Assembly (NCBI RefSeq): GCF_023053635.1
Contig: NC_086188.1
Span: 880,501 to 944,500, forward strand
Length of the DNA: 64,000 nucleotides
Reading direction: 5' to 3'
Source of the DNA: Elgaria multicarinata webbii
Taxonomy: Eukaryota > Chordata > Lepidosauria > Squamata > Anguidae
The translations under genes were made by a program, and so were the position numbers. The stretch's first letter is position 1, and each line of letters begins with the position of its first letter. Below, in pieces: positions 10,739 through 21,902 of the stretch. The notes under the pieces were generated by a model, which did not search any database, was not told where the DNA came from, and saw only the letters and a program-made list of their open reading frames with translations.

Positions 10739-13700
10739 CAAAAACAGGGTTATATAAATGCTAACATTAGCAGCAGGCAAACAGAATCTTTACGGGTCTG
10801 TGAGGAGGTCCGCTTACTTCTGCTTAGAAGTCACCCATGTGCCTCCTGTGGTGGTATAACCACAGGCCCTCTGCCTGGCAGTCTGGGGATATGAGCTGGC
10901 TAGGAACAGGCTGTGGCTGCAGCCACCCACTCCACCGCACTGGGGCCTCCACCCTTGCACCACTGAGAGGTGCAAAGGCGTTGGGGGTGGGAAGAGAAAG
11001 GGCTCAGACAGGGCGGGTGAAAGAGCTCAGTAGGCCCAGCCTTGAGGCATTCACGGAGGAATATGCCTGGATTGTCCCTGGGGTTCATGTGCCATTTGTT
11101 GGGGACGTGGTGTGTCAACACTACCCCCTCTCACACTGATAGTGGTTTTTAGAAAAAGCCAGTGATTTATTAAATATTCTGCTTTCTGCTAATGTTTTCT
11201 GTCAGAGTTCTACCAAGAAACACCCACACATCTGCCTGGGAATGCCAGCATACTGCAGAGGATTCTGGACATTTTCTAGGAAGTCAATTGGTTCAGGTGT
11301 CCAAGCTGACTGAGCCTTCAAAATCCACCACCACCCCAATATTATACTTTTCAACTACCCAATAACTCAAGTCCTCTGGGTGGTGTAGAATACATTAAAA
11401 AGATAAAATACAAACAATAAAACAATGAATAAAAACAGTACATAATTTTAAAAGGGAGAGATGAAAGCATAAAAAATACTCCAGTACATAAAACTAGCAG
11501 CAATAAAAAGTGAAGTCATCTAAAAGCACCAAAAATGGTTCTTAAAACTCCTGGGAGAATAAAAAGATCTGAAAAGACCATAACGTAGGTGCCAGGCGAG
11601 TCTCTCTGGGGAGGGCATTCCACAGATGGGGTGACACCACTGAAAAGTCCTTCCCTCTTCCAGCCAACCACCTCCCCTCATTTCTTGGGAGTACCTTGAA
11701 GAGGACCCCAGAAAGAGAAGTAAATTAGTGTCCAGGTAGTTAAATATAGGAGGGACTGGGAATATGACTTGGAATCCACCCACCCACCCATCCCTCTCCT
11801 GTGACTGCACATTGGCAGGGGACGTTATCTTTGGGGGAATTGTCCCTTGCTAATTCAATCACTGAGAGACTTCTCGTAAGCTTCTGAGAGACCCTCCCAA
11901 GTTCCTCAGTTTGAAAAGAAATATTGCAAGTAGTATGAATGTAATCTCCTGTGTTGCTGTTAAGTAACATGTTTTTAAATCTCCTAATATGATGCAAGTT
12001 GCCACGTCAGAGTCATCCATCACGTCACGCCAGTCCTCTTGCAACCTCTTTCCTGCCATTGCAAGAAATCTTGACATTGGTGTTAGATCTTTTAAAATTA
12101 GAGTTTTCTTTCAAGTGAGATTAAGAGGCTTTCTTTCAAGTGAGATTACCTGCAGTGTCGTATAAGTGTAGGGTTACTTCTTTTTTGCCCACAGTGACGC
12201 TGGTGGAGTATTTTTCAAATACTGAGGGAGCATATTGCTATCAGGAAAGAGAGAGATAATACTGTTACTAAATACTGTGATGTTCCACAACCCCTCTACC
12301 AGTGCAATGTTTTGAACAAGATGATTTAAAAGGTCCTATTTCCTTTCTGCAAAAGTAACCAAAGTAAGATTGTTTTGTGTTTTTAAAAAATAGGATATGC
12401 ATATGATCGTGCAGTTATGTAATTTGCAACGTTTTCCTACACATGTATACTTTTAAGTAAACCCAACTGAATTCAATCGGCCTTTACAGGTAAATTTGCA
12501 CAGGCCTGCAGCCTTCACTTTATTCTGCGAGAGACGCATCTTGAGACTTCTTGGGTAATTGCTGATGGGCTGTATTTCGAACTTGAGAAATTAGTTGTAT
12601 CATTGGGAGTCGGTATCAAACCTGGTAGTGAATCCCACCACCACTACCAACACCTCCTACTCAGCAAATGATGCAATAGTGCCTATTTATTGCAAAACTA
12701 TGTATTTATGGCATTTGCAACTTGGTTTAGTATGTCCTCAGGCTGGGGCAGTGCTAGGGAGGATTTTGTGACATCTCAAAACGTCTGCAATACACACAAG
12801 TGTGCAACCCTCAAATGTGCTAATAGCTAAAGCTGTGGCAGGAAGACCATCGTCAGCACATCCTGCCAAAGTGTGGTTTAGATACAAGTTGAGGAGCTTC
12901 CTGACTCAAGCCCCAGTGGAAACCCCTTTGCCCCATTGCAACCGCTTCTGCTAGAGGCTGTAATGGCAGATTATGTCCATAGCCCCAACACAAGCTCTTG
13001 CCCCTCTCATTTAAGGTTTCTTCCCACCTTGAACTAACCTCTGAAAACTACCTCAACGAACATAGGAGGGGGAAACTTACACAGCGGAGTATCTCCTGGA
13101 GGTACTTCAGCAGACTTCTGGCATCTATTCTACAGGGCTACTCACTCATAGCGCATGACTCACGCACCCCTTTACAATATTGTGAAAAGGAATGGGGAAG
13201 CTTAAAGGCTGGCCAGTTTTTAGAAGTAATATTCTTACGGGTGAAGGAGTGGGTGAATTTCGTGACTATCAAATGGGTGGGAGCGTATCTTCTATGGCTA
13301 GTCTGAGGGGCTTGGATGCCCTTCTGTATGTGTCTACGGGCATATATGGCTGGGTGTGGTGTTACAAGGGCCGGTTGTCTAAAGATAGTCTACATAGAAT
13401 CATAGAATAGCAGAGTTGGAAGGGGCCTACAAGGCCATCGAGTCCAACCCCCTGCTCAGTGCAGGAATCCACCCTAAAGCATCCCTGACAGATGCTTGTC
13501 CAGCTGCCTCTTGAAGGCCTCTAGTGTGGGAGAGGCCACAACCTCCCTAGGGAACTGATTCCATTGTCGTACTGCTCTAACAGGAAGTTTTTCCTGATGT
13601 CCAGCTGGAATCTGGCTTCCTTTAACTTGAGCCCGTTATTCCATGTCTTGCACTCTGGGAGGATCAAGAAGAGATCCTGGCCCTCCTCTGTGTGACAACC

Positions 13701-15602
13701 TTTTAAGTATTTGAAGAGTGCTATCCTGTCTCCCCTCCATCTTCTCTTCTCCAGGCTAAACATGCCCAGTTCTTTCAGTCTCTCTTCATAGAGCTTTGTT
13801 TCCAGACCCCTGATCATCCTGTTTGCCCTCCTCTGAACATGCTCTAGCTTGTCTGCGTCCTTCTTGAATTGTGGAGCCCAGAACTGGATGCAATACTCTA
13901 GATGAGCCCTAACCAGGGCCGAATAGAGAGGAACCGGTACCTCACGTGATTTGGAAGCTATACTTCTATTGATGCAGCCCAAAATAGCATTTGCTTTTCT
14001 TGCAGCCATATTTATTTATTTACATTTATATACAGCCCCACAGCCGAAGCTCTCTGGGCAGTTTACAACAATTAAAAATAGTAAACATTAAAAGTATACA
14101 AAATTTAAAAACTACCAAAAACATAAAAAACAGTATAAAAACAACAGATCACACTGTTGGCTCATATTCAGCTTGTGATCTACAACAATTCCAAGATCCT
14201 TCTCGTTTGTACAGTGGGTTCTTCTCAATAGTTTCAATGGAACCTGGAAACAGGTTGACTGGCTTAATGCTTATAGGTTTATAGGGCCTTATGTCTACAG
14301 GTTTACATAACTATTTTTTGTGGGAGCGCTTTGTTACCTGATTCCAAGGAAGTGGTGCTCCCTATAAGCCACTAAACGTGGGTTGGAAGGAGCCTCTCCC
14401 CTCCTTTCCCACAGGCATTTGGCCCCTTGAATGGCTTGAGCGTTTAAATTTTGGTATTTTTTTCTGTCAATTTCGCTCTCCTGATTGCTCTGTCTTTTTT
14501 TAAAAAAAATAATCAATAGTTTAGCGTTCTTTATACTGTTTTTCTTGCAAGCCACTTGGAGCATTTTAACAGTGTCTAATCTTGCATCAGCCTCCAGCAG
14601 ACACGGGAGAGGTGAGTGGATCAAACTCCCATTTTGGCCGTTTCCTGTCCTTCAGCAAGTTCTCACCTGGCTTCTTAAAGCAACTTTTGGTCTTGATGAA
14701 GGATCACCCCCCCCCTACTTTTACACCAGCCTTCCCCAACCTGGTCCTCTCCAGATATTCTAGAAGGCAACCCCCCAATCATTGGCCATGATGGCTGGGG
14801 ATGATGGGAGTTGTACCACAGCAGGTTGTTTTTTGGTCCAGGGCAGGCAAGACAACCAAAGTCAATCATAACAGGGATTCCTGCCTGCCTGCCTGTCTTT
14901 TTGTGCATTTGGTTCTGTGAGGAAGGTCTGTTCCACAATGTTCTCGGGTAGGGATGGGCAACCCGTGGTACTGTTGGACTGCAACTCCCATCAGCCCAAT
15001 AGTGAGGGAGGATGGCAGCTGCAACCCAACAACATCTGGAGGGGCCACACGTGGCCCACCCTTGGTCTAAGGCAGCCGCCCCCAACATGGGGCCCTGCAG
15101 GTGCGCTGGATGACAACTCCCAGCGTTCCTGGCCTCTGGCTGGGGCGGATGGGAGTAGAAGTCCCAAACACCTGCAGGGCCGCAGTTTGGGGAAGGTGCT
15201 GAAGGACGTTTCTGGAACCCCGGGACCGGGGGGGGAGGGGAGGGGAGGGGGCGCAAGCTGCGATTGGCTGAGGGGGGGGAATAAGGGCCTGAGGGGGGAA
15301 TAAGGGCCTGAGGGGGGAATAAGGGCCTGAGGGGGGACGCCGGCCGGCCGCCCACCCGCCCGCCTCCGCCCCTCACGACTCACCTCAGGGAAGGCGCCCT
15401 TGGCGTAGACCAAGAGCAGGGACGTTTTCCCGCAGCCCCCGTCGCCCACCACCACCACTTTCAGCTCTTCCTCGCCCTTCTTCTTCTTCTTCTTCTTCTT
15501 CTTCTTCTTTTTCTTCTTCTCCTCCTCCTCCACCTCTTCCTCAGGCGGCCGCTCGCCTTCCCCCGAGCCCCCGCTCGGCACCGACCCGTTCGCTTCGGCC
15601 AT
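7759..15602 (-). CDS. RHOF: RHOF (Rif), Rho-family small GTPase, complete in five exons
   Basis: Exons in transcript order are 15602-15384, 12237-12150, 9285-9176, 8507-8373 and 7923-7759, giving 238 codons with consistent phases. Human RhoF is 211 residues. The Rho fold is complete: P-loop GDGGCGKTS (53-61), effector loop YAPSVFEKY (75-83), switch [18 protein letters not shown] (from 100), base-recognition GCKTDL (157-162, a Rho-type TKxD variant), ECSAK (199-203) and C-terminal CAIL (235-238). Final Leu predicts geranylgeranylation. RhoF works at the plasma membrane, where it induces filopodia through Dia-type formins (family knowledge). The RhoF assignment rests on the [20 protein letters not shown] stretch and on the position between TMEM120B and SETD1B. 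Oddity: the first 46 residues form an acidic stretch followed by 14 lysines, much longer than the human N-terminus. The start ATG is the first in a GC-rich 5' exon. Confidence 0.95.
8090..8286. repeat. Interspersed repeat in RHOF intron 4
   Basis: TTTATTTATTTCATTTTAAG at one end, then CAATCCCTCTTTTAGGTTTA and CAGTCTAAAAGGCAGCACGC, resemble a common reptile repeat that ends near stretches such as GTTACAATCTAAAA (also at 16020). Family not named. Confidence 0.4.
8373..8507 (-). CDS. RHOF: RHOF exon 4 (guanine-recognition loop)
   Basis: Acceptor CTCTGCCAG, donor GTAAAC. 45 codons, [11 protein letters not shown] then [20 protein letters not shown] to EPITYRQ. Confidence 0.92.
9176..9285 (-). CDS. 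RHOF: RHOF exon 3 (switch II)
   Basis: Acceptor TGTTTCAG, donor GTAAGC. It encodes [36 protein letters not shown]; 110 nt, phase restored to 0. Confidence 0.92.
10159..10447. mobile_element. hAT-like non-autonomous DNA element
   Basis: It starts CAGGGCCGGCCTA and ends in the inverted form TAGGGCTGGCTCTG. Flanking octamers CTCGTTTG and CTTGTTGG match at 6 of 8 positions, as for an aged 8-bp hAT target duplication. It lies in RHOF intron 2. Confidence 0.55.
10555..10740 (+). repeat. LINE 3' end with (TCA)n tail
   Basis: The 3' UTR ends GCCGCCTTGAGG...AAGGCGGGATC, followed by an uninterrupted run of about 15 TCA units (10692-10738), which replaces the usual AATA tail. Confidence 0.6.
11385..11740 (-). 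repeat. L2-like LINE 3' part, antisense
   Basis: An A-rich stretch of ACATTAAAAAGATAAAATAC type is followed by GTGCCAGGCGAGTCTCTCTG and GGGAGGGCATTCCACAGATG, typical of a reptile LINE 3' region read backwards. Confidence 0.5.
12150..12237 (-). CDS. RHOF: RHOF exon 2 (effector loop)
   Basis: Acceptor CTGATAG, donor GTAATC. It encodes [20 protein letters not shown] to LYDTAG and ends in phase 1. The first intron bases after the donor are tandemly duplicated. Confidence 0.92.
13393..14235 (-). repeat. CR1 LINE, 3' end with RT C-terminal coding remnant
   Basis: The plus strand opens with CATAGAATCATAGAATAGCAG and GTTGGAAGGGGCC, the CR1 3' signature read backwards. The minus strand keeps about 160 open codons with [47 protein letters not shown] and [15 protein letters not shown], the CR1 reverse-transcriptase C-terminus. 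The 5' bulk of the LINE is missing, as in most CR1 copies. It is interrupted by another repeat at about 14008-14140. Confidence 0.85.
14008..14140 (-). repeat. LINE 3' tail nested inside CR1
   Basis: TTTATTTATTTACATTTATA, CAGCCGAAGCTCTCTGGGCA and an A-rich run interrupt CR1: GCAGCC on the left and ATCACACTGTTGGCTCAT on the right belong together in CR1. This insertion is therefore younger than the CR1 copy. Confidence 0.65.
14728..14850. repeat. Short inverted-repeat element (hAT-like MITE), copy 1
   Basis: Ends CTTCCCCAACCTGGTCC and a central ATTGGCCATGATGGCTGGG; GATGATGGGAGTTGTACC is the usual right-arm core. Weakly preserved. Confidence 0.5.
14948..15070. repeat. Short inverted-repeat element (hAT-like MITE), copy 2
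   Basis: Left arm GGGCAACCCGTGGTACTGTT, core GACTGCAACTCCCATCAGCC, right arm CAACAACATCTGGAGGGGCC. Same family as at 57406-57534. Confidence 0.6.
15070..15205. repeat. Short inverted-repeat element, copy 3
   Basis: CCCCAACATGGGGCCCTGCA on the left and CACCTGCAGGGCCGCAGTTT on the right, with GACAACTCCCAGCGTTCC in the middle. It abuts copy 2. Confidence 0.5.
15273..15336. repeat. 20-nt tandem repeat just inside RHOF intron 1
   Basis: Three or so near-identical copies of a unit around GAATAAGGGCCTGAGGGGGG lie about 50 nt past the exon 1 donor on the RHOF strand. Confidence 0.8.
15384..15602 (-). CDS. RHOF: RHOF exon 1 (start codon, acidic/poly-Lys N-tail, P-loop)
   Basis: 73 codons from ATG at 15602 to donor GTGAGT. 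It holds E-rich residues 21-28, lysines 29-42 encoded by a nearly pure AAG run at 15477-15518, then [15 protein letters not shown]. It ends FPE in phase 0. Confidence 0.92.
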
Positions 15603-16397
15603 GAGGGGAAAAGCTCCCTCGCCTCAGCGGAAAAGCGCGGGAAAGACGCCTGAAGGGGCAGCCGGGCCGAAGGAGAGGAGCCCACCTCCCCGGCGCTGCT
15701 TCTTTCTCTCTCTCTCTCTTTCTCAAGCCGGCTCCTCTGGCGACGTTAGAAGCAGCCTCGTGGGCCGCTGCTCCTTCGTCCTTCCGTCCTTCCTTCCTTC
15801 CGTGGGAGCCGGACTGAGAGAGAGAGAGAGAGAGAGAGAGGAAGGCGTGAAGGATGCGGTTGGGTGAAAGGCGCTCTGGCTCAGCAGCACCGAGGGCCTC
15901 TTCCTTCTCCTCAGCATAACCCTCCTACAACACTTCGGTTCTGTTTGGTTTTTAAATGCGGGTGGAAAGCATTAGTTTTTAAAAAGCTGAGCGCCCAGGA
16001 GGCAGGTCTCTGCGCCGAGGAGGTTACAATCTAAAATCCCAATACTAGGGAGTGATGATGATGATGATACTGATAGAGGTGAGGGGTAAATACCAGCAAG
16101 CATGAAACATTCTGCGTGTGCGTGGGCATGTGCGTGTATGTATATGTCTGTCTGTCTGTCCATCCATCTATCCCTCTCTTCCTCCCGATAGCTCAGGGCG
16201 GCGAGCATCATGTGTGTTTTCACCCCCTCACTTTTTGGGGAGCACCAGAAGACGTTTCATCTCATTTTTAAGAGTGCAAATCCCCACATACTTTTGAGTT
16301 GGAAAGAGCCCAAAAAGTTTAAAAGCTATGCAGAAAATCCCATGTCTGCCATATTTTTAGTGCTTTTTAAAAAATGCTGCTATATTTTTAATACGCA

Positions 16398-16398
<1 letters not shown>

Positions 16399-16440
<42 letters not shown>
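16399..16440. repeat. (ATT)n microsatellite
   Basis: About 14 uninterrupted ATT units, followed by a LINE-like ending GTAGTGTATAAATTATTAG. Confidence 0.9.
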
Positions 16441-17279
16441 TCTGAAAGGTAGTGTATAAATTATTAGATAAATAAAGCCCCTCCCCTGTCCCCAACCAAC
16501 CTGGCATTCAACAATAGAACCAGGATGCCCAAGGGTGCATCAGAAACAACTGGAACAGGAGAGAAATGTCCAACCTGCCCCCCTCCCTTACCTGCCAGTC
16601 CCCAAAACCATTAAATGGTCACCTGACTTGCTCTTTGGAAACAGGCGTAAGATTTAGTAGTCGTCCCCCCCCCCCCAAAAGTCAGGCTTCCTTACAAATT
16701 TGAATAATTGGAAACATTAATTGTTCAAGTTAATATTACAATATAGTTTAATAGTATTTAAGAGTGATTTGTACATCTTGTAAAATGTAACTTCTAATTC
16801 TGAAACATATAAAGAAGGTTCCAAAAACAATGATTGGCAGCTACTTTTTTTGAAGCCTCTCATACTCAATACAGAAATAACAAGTCCAAGAATAAATTTC
16901 ACACTTAATGAAGCTGCTGGCTCCAATCACTACTCCACAAAATATTTTAAGATCACTCTACACATGCTAGTTAACACCATGTGCTTTAGCCACTTTTTAT
17001 TCACACCCGAGGTCAGAGTCATTAAAAGAACAATGTACCAATGGATTTTCTTCCCTCAGAAACAGAATCTGAGAAAATTAACTTGGAGAAAATTTCCCTC
17101 CACTTACGGTCACTTGTGGACCTGAGCAGTTCTGTGGGTGGGAAGGTTTTCTCATAAAGACAACAAGATGAAGGCAATGTCATTGCTCAGGAATTTCTAA
17201 CTTGTTGCTTCTACAAGTCAATTAGCAGGTAAGGAAATCCCTTTTATTGGGTCACGTGCTAATAATAGTAAGTAAAATC

Positions 17280-17590
17280 TGAGGTGCAGTTGGCTGCAAT
17301 GTATGATAGGGCCTTCTCTGTTGCAGCACCCAGAACTGAACTGCCCCAAGAGATGTCTGATGCCCACCTTAATGGCATCCCAACAGCAGCTGAAAACCTA
17401 TTTGCTCGATCAGGCTTTTGACCTGAGTGTTAGATGCATTCTTTATCTGATTACATCTGCTTTTGGAAATTGTTGTCTGCTTCATTTACTACCATTTTCG
17501 TTTTTAAAAGGCTGAATTGTATCTTTTTATTGTTACCCAGCTGGGGTGCTCATAATGATGCAGAAAGGCAAGATATAAGTATTTAAAGAA
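17280..17590 (+). repeat. LINE 3' end (L2/CR1-like) with C-terminal coding trace
   Basis: It includes GGGCCTTCTCTGTTGCAGCA, then CAGCAGCTGAAAACCTATTT (QLKTYL, the last residues of the LINE frame), an AT-rich 3' UTR and AGGCAAGATATAAGTATTTA. Compare 42900-43400. Confidence 0.65.
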
Positions 17591-17664
17591 AATAAGTGAA
17601 TTTCTAAGTTTTCCAGTACTCTTCAAGTAGAACTTGGTTTACAACCTTTCCAGCAGAATTCTAT

Positions 17665-17745
17665 ATATATTTACTCAGAAGTAAGTCCCATTGAGTTCAA
17701 TGGGCCTTACTCACAGGTATGTGAGTATAGAATTGCAGCTTTGAT
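17665..17745. repeat. Short palindromic interspersed repeat
   Basis: ACTCAGAAGTAAGTCCCATT, GAGTTCAATGGGCCTTACTC and AATTGCAGC: a frequent lizard repeat, also seen near 12450, 21835, 33960 and 35700. Confidence 0.55.
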
Positions 17746-18654
17746 TAAAAACTTCTTAAGATGCAATGTTATGTATATTTAGACCAAAAAACCGCCTATA
17801 ACTTTTATAGAGCACTTAGTTGGGCTGCTTATTTTGTTCCGACCAGCAATCTGACTGATCATTTGAAACTTGTGGCATCCACAAACTTTACTTGTTGATT
17901 TCAAAAGTTCACTCCTGCCTATTTCACATTTCTGACTACTTGGTTGTGCCACTAGGTGTCCTTCTAGGCCTAAATAAAAGCAAACATTGCAGACTACTTT
18001 CCATAGGTAACACAGCAGTGAAGCCACCAGTCCAAGAAGCAAGAGGAACATATCAGTTGTACAAAAAGAGCATGGGGCCAAGACCATTTTATATTTATGT
18101 CCTGCACCAACAGAGCTTCAGAACTAAAAATCACTTCTGAAAATTGTGGAGCTCTAAAACCAGCTTGCAATATTTGTCAACTACCCATTTGGCACATATC
18201 ATATCTTAACTACATATGAAGTAGCTCTCTGGATCCCAGTCAGTAGAAGGCAGAAAGAATAATTTATGAATTGCTGTTCAGGCTTTTTAATGAGAAAATT
18301 TAATCATTTACAATACATTATGTATAGTACAATTAGATCGTGTTTTTATGGCGTTTATTTGTATTTGACTGTGGATTACTTGTGTAAGTCACTTGACTTT
18401 TTTGAGGTGGGAAGTGATGCTTAAATGTACATCAATGAATCAGGGAGCTCAGCAACTTTTTTTAAAGTATTATACACCATACAGCGTATACATTTATTTT
18501 ATGTTTGCAATTGTAGTTTTCTTTCCAGGAAAAGCTCAGAGTGAGCTGGATTCTTCCCCCGGCCTCTGTTGAATTTGCACATTCACCTTATGATGTAGCT
18601 TACAATGAGAGAGATCTGCCCAAGATCACCTGCTGAGCTTAATGTAGTGGTGGG

Positions 18655-18770
18655 AGGGGAAACATATGGCCGCTAGCTGTTTTGGACTACAACTCCCATC
18701 ATCCCTAGCTAGCATAGGAGGGGGATCATCAGAACTATAGGCCACAAGTTTCCCACCCTTGGCTTAGTGG
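18655..18770. repeat. Short inverted-repeat element (hAT-like MITE)
   Basis: GGAAACATATGGCCGCTAGC, core GGACTACAACTCCCATCATC and right end CCACAAGTTTCCCACCCTTG. Confidence 0.55.
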
Positions 18771-18917
18771 AGATTTGAATCTGGATTTGATGAACTATGA
18801 ATATAATAAAATCACTGGAATTAAAATATATATTTATATTCTTCCCTTCTTTATTCTTCTAGCAGCCTCAAATCAGGACATATTGGAACAAGTCTACTTC
18901 TACACAGAAGCCGTAAG

Positions 18918-18985
18918 TACATAGAATAGTAAGAGTTGAAAGGGGCCTAGAAGGCCATTGAGTCCAACCCCTTGCTCATGAAGCC
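18918..18985 (-). repeat. CR1 3' end fragment
   Basis: CATAGAATAGTAAGAGTTGA and GGCCATTGAGTCCAACCCCT equal the start of the CR1 copy at 13393. Confidence 0.7.
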
Positions 18986-19746
18986 TTCCAATTATTTATA
19001 AATGAAAAAGGCAATGCTGTGGGCGGATTTCACAGCAATACACTTAGAACTCAGTTAATTTACAACACCCCTACTCACTCCCATAATTACTTATCACCAA
19101 AAGACACTGGTGGTTTGTATTCAGTGCAGCATATAAATGAAATCAGCATGACACTGAACTGAAGTCTATCCTGAAATGATTGTTAATGAAAATAGACTAG
19201 TAGTTATGGGGCTTATCCCAATCTTCTTTCAGCTTCGGGGCAGTTATGAATCCACTGAAGGTCCAGAGTCCTTTTCACCACCTCCACATGGTTAGAAGGA
19301 ACACATCAAAGTCAATACTACAAATGGTTGCCTGTTTTATGTGGAAGTGTAGAGTCAACATTTGCAGGAGGCCAGACAACAGTTAAATATATTTTATTAT
19401 AAAAATATGGTAAGGAGGGGGACAAACATGAGAAGTTAGAAATAAAGCCAATTTGGATTTGCACAACAGCTAATTCCTTACAGTGCAGTGGCATGGCAGG
19501 TTCAGGTGTTATGCTGACCCGCCATGAGGAAAAAGTTCTGTTCAAACATTAACCTATATTAGGTAAAACCAAGGTTTGCACACAGCAAGTATGATTTTCC
19601 TTCTTCAAAGGTGTTAATGTGTTTTATCATAACTAATGACCCTGTTTATAGCCCACCAGCATTATTAATTAGTGATGATCAGATTACTTGGTAACTTGTG
19701 TATTTTAGTTACGTGACAATGTTTGTGTGCAATACATATACCTGTA

Positions 19747-19857
19747 AGGCAGGGTTGGAGAAGATGGCAACTCCTATCATCCCTCAGCATTGGCCAAGGG
19801 TGATGGGAGTTGCAGTCCAACATCACCTGGAGGGCCAGAAATTGCCCAACCCTACTC
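19747..19857. repeat. Short inverted-repeat element (hAT-like MITE)
   Basis: Left end CAGGGTTGGAGAAG, core GGCCAAGGGTGATGGGAGTT, right end GCCAGAAATTGCCCAACCCT. Confidence 0.6.
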
Positions 19858-21834
19858 CATATGAACACAGCCCTAGGTACCTACCTTCCTGCATCATCCA
19901 AGGCAACCCATCCTGGCTGTTGCAAAACATGCTAACTTGGAGGCTTTACCTTTAAATTTGTTCCTCCAGTCAAGCACACAGTGAATATTTTAATAAGCAT
20001 TTAAATATATGTACATATATACCATTTGTATTTTAATATGGACAGAAATAACATCTGGAGGGCTACATGTTCCCTACACCCGCTGCCGTTCACTGTATAT
20101 TAATTTGAACTGATAAATCGGCTTGACGAGTATTTGGACACAAGAAATTAGAATTACAGTGTCCAAAGACTTAAGCACTTAAGAGTATTAAAAAAAACCT
20201 CTTAAAAATGCCCCAAAAGCCACAGTTGCACTACATATGTACTTTATCATGTCACTTCCAGTGGCAGCTAGACCATGTGTGATCCATTTATTCCAGAGGA
20301 GTGCTAAATACAGCACACAGGAAGTAGGCTATGGCCTCTATCAGAAAGTGTATGTCAGAACAGGGCCTCACATTTCCTGTGAAACAAACATTAAGCAATT
20401 TGGATTACATTGCTTCCTCCTTTATCACTTAATGTCATAAGACAAAAGTTGTTGATCTAAAGCAGGCATTCTTTCTCAAGCAAAAGCATGCTCTTTTTCT
20501 CCACTTGATTTTTGCAGTCTTATGCACGTTTCTTCCTAGCTTACCAATACAACAGGTGTTTATGCAGAGTTTTCCTAACGTTTTGGTCTTAAAAAGGCAG
20601 CTATACTTGCTTACAAACAGCAAATAATTATACAAAGCAAACAATTATTCACAGGTAATGTGGCCCCCAATGGTGACTGCTATTCACAAATTCCTTTTTC
20701 TGGAATAATGTAAACTAAAAGATGACTGAGGGCTTTGAGAATAGGCACATGGTTGATCACAATGTAGTTTACTAGAAGCCTACAGCTAAAGAATTGGCAT
20801 ATTACTGATCTGAATTACGTAAAATTCAGCTTTTCTTCCCACAACCTGTGTCTAGGTCTGTGTTTGCAGGCTACTATCTTGCAGTGACAACAGCAAGAAC
20901 TAGTAGCGCTGCTCTGCCAAGCCAGCCCCATGTATTCTCCCTTAGTCTAGACCCTCTGTGTACGGTCACCTCAGTCCTGTTTGCAACTCCTAAACACATT
21001 AGGTCTGATCAAGCCAGTATAAGCCTTCATAAGTCTGTCTGATCCAGCATTCTGTTTCTTAGAGTGGCCAACAGGACGCTTTAGGGAAAAACTGTTCAAA
21101 TTCCACATGAACAGTTCAAATTCCACATGAATTAATTGTGGTCTTAAAGTCTCAGTCCCCTTACTTGCTTTTTGATTTTTGTTTGTTTTGTTTTGGGAAG
21201 GGCAAAATAAAACCAAAACATTTTGTATGTGGTTTATACAAATGTGTAAGTGGTATATCCCAGATGAGAAAATTAGCCTAGTAGATATGCTCATAGAAAC
21301 TGTATCACAAGAATACTATGTTTCACTATGTTATTGTATTTTATGGTTAAGTTTTGTTTTGTGAACCACCCAGACAACTTTGGCTGGTAAACAGTATAGA
21401 AATATAAATACTACCCGATGGCGTCTTACAATCAAAGAAATACGGTAATAAAAACTTCAGATTCCTTTAAAAAAATCATGTACTTCACAAATATTTCAGT
21501 CTGATGACTTTAAACAATGATTATTCAATTGGAATACTGGCTCATAATACCACTCAGAAAATGAAATGAATTAAGAAAGCAATGCTTCTATTTATGAAGT
21601 CCTCAAGTTAACAAATTGGGGAGAGTGAACAGAGAGATCCTAACACACATTGAAATAGGAATTGTAGCTGAAGATTTACTTGGAAAAACATGCCCTTCTT
21701 TAACTATAATTATCCCACAGTAGTCAAGTGGGGTTACTTTAGCACATTTCAATTCAAGATTTCCAAACCTACGAAGAAATAGCGAGGTCCAGCTGAAGTC
21801 TGACAAGACCCAGAATGTTTATAGTGCTTAAACT

Positions 21835-21902
21835 GCAATCCTACACCCAGTTTCCTGGGAGTTAGACTAATTTAATTCAATGGGAGTTAGGATTGCACTG
21901 TT
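21835..21902. repeat. Short palindromic interspersed repeat
   Basis: GCAATCCTACACCCAG...GGGAGTTAGGATTGCA form imperfect inverted ends. Same group as 17665-17745. Confidence 0.5.

Larger units (their letters stand above)
15200..15870 (-). promoter_or_regulatory. GC-rich RHOF 5' region, CpG-island-like
   Basis: The sequence around RHOF exon 1 is GC- and CpG-rich and includes CT and GA runs (15700-15840). I see no TATA box. This fits a CpG-island promoter for RHOF; the transcription start cannot be placed from sequence alone. Confidence 0.55.

Noticed and set aside
10664-10894. Poly-Ser open frame
   Set aside because: It is the translated (TCA)n tail of a LINE.
15461-15685. Arg-rich minus-strand frame over RHOF exon 1
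   Set aside because: Out-of-frame shadow of the AAG/AGG repeat in RHOF.
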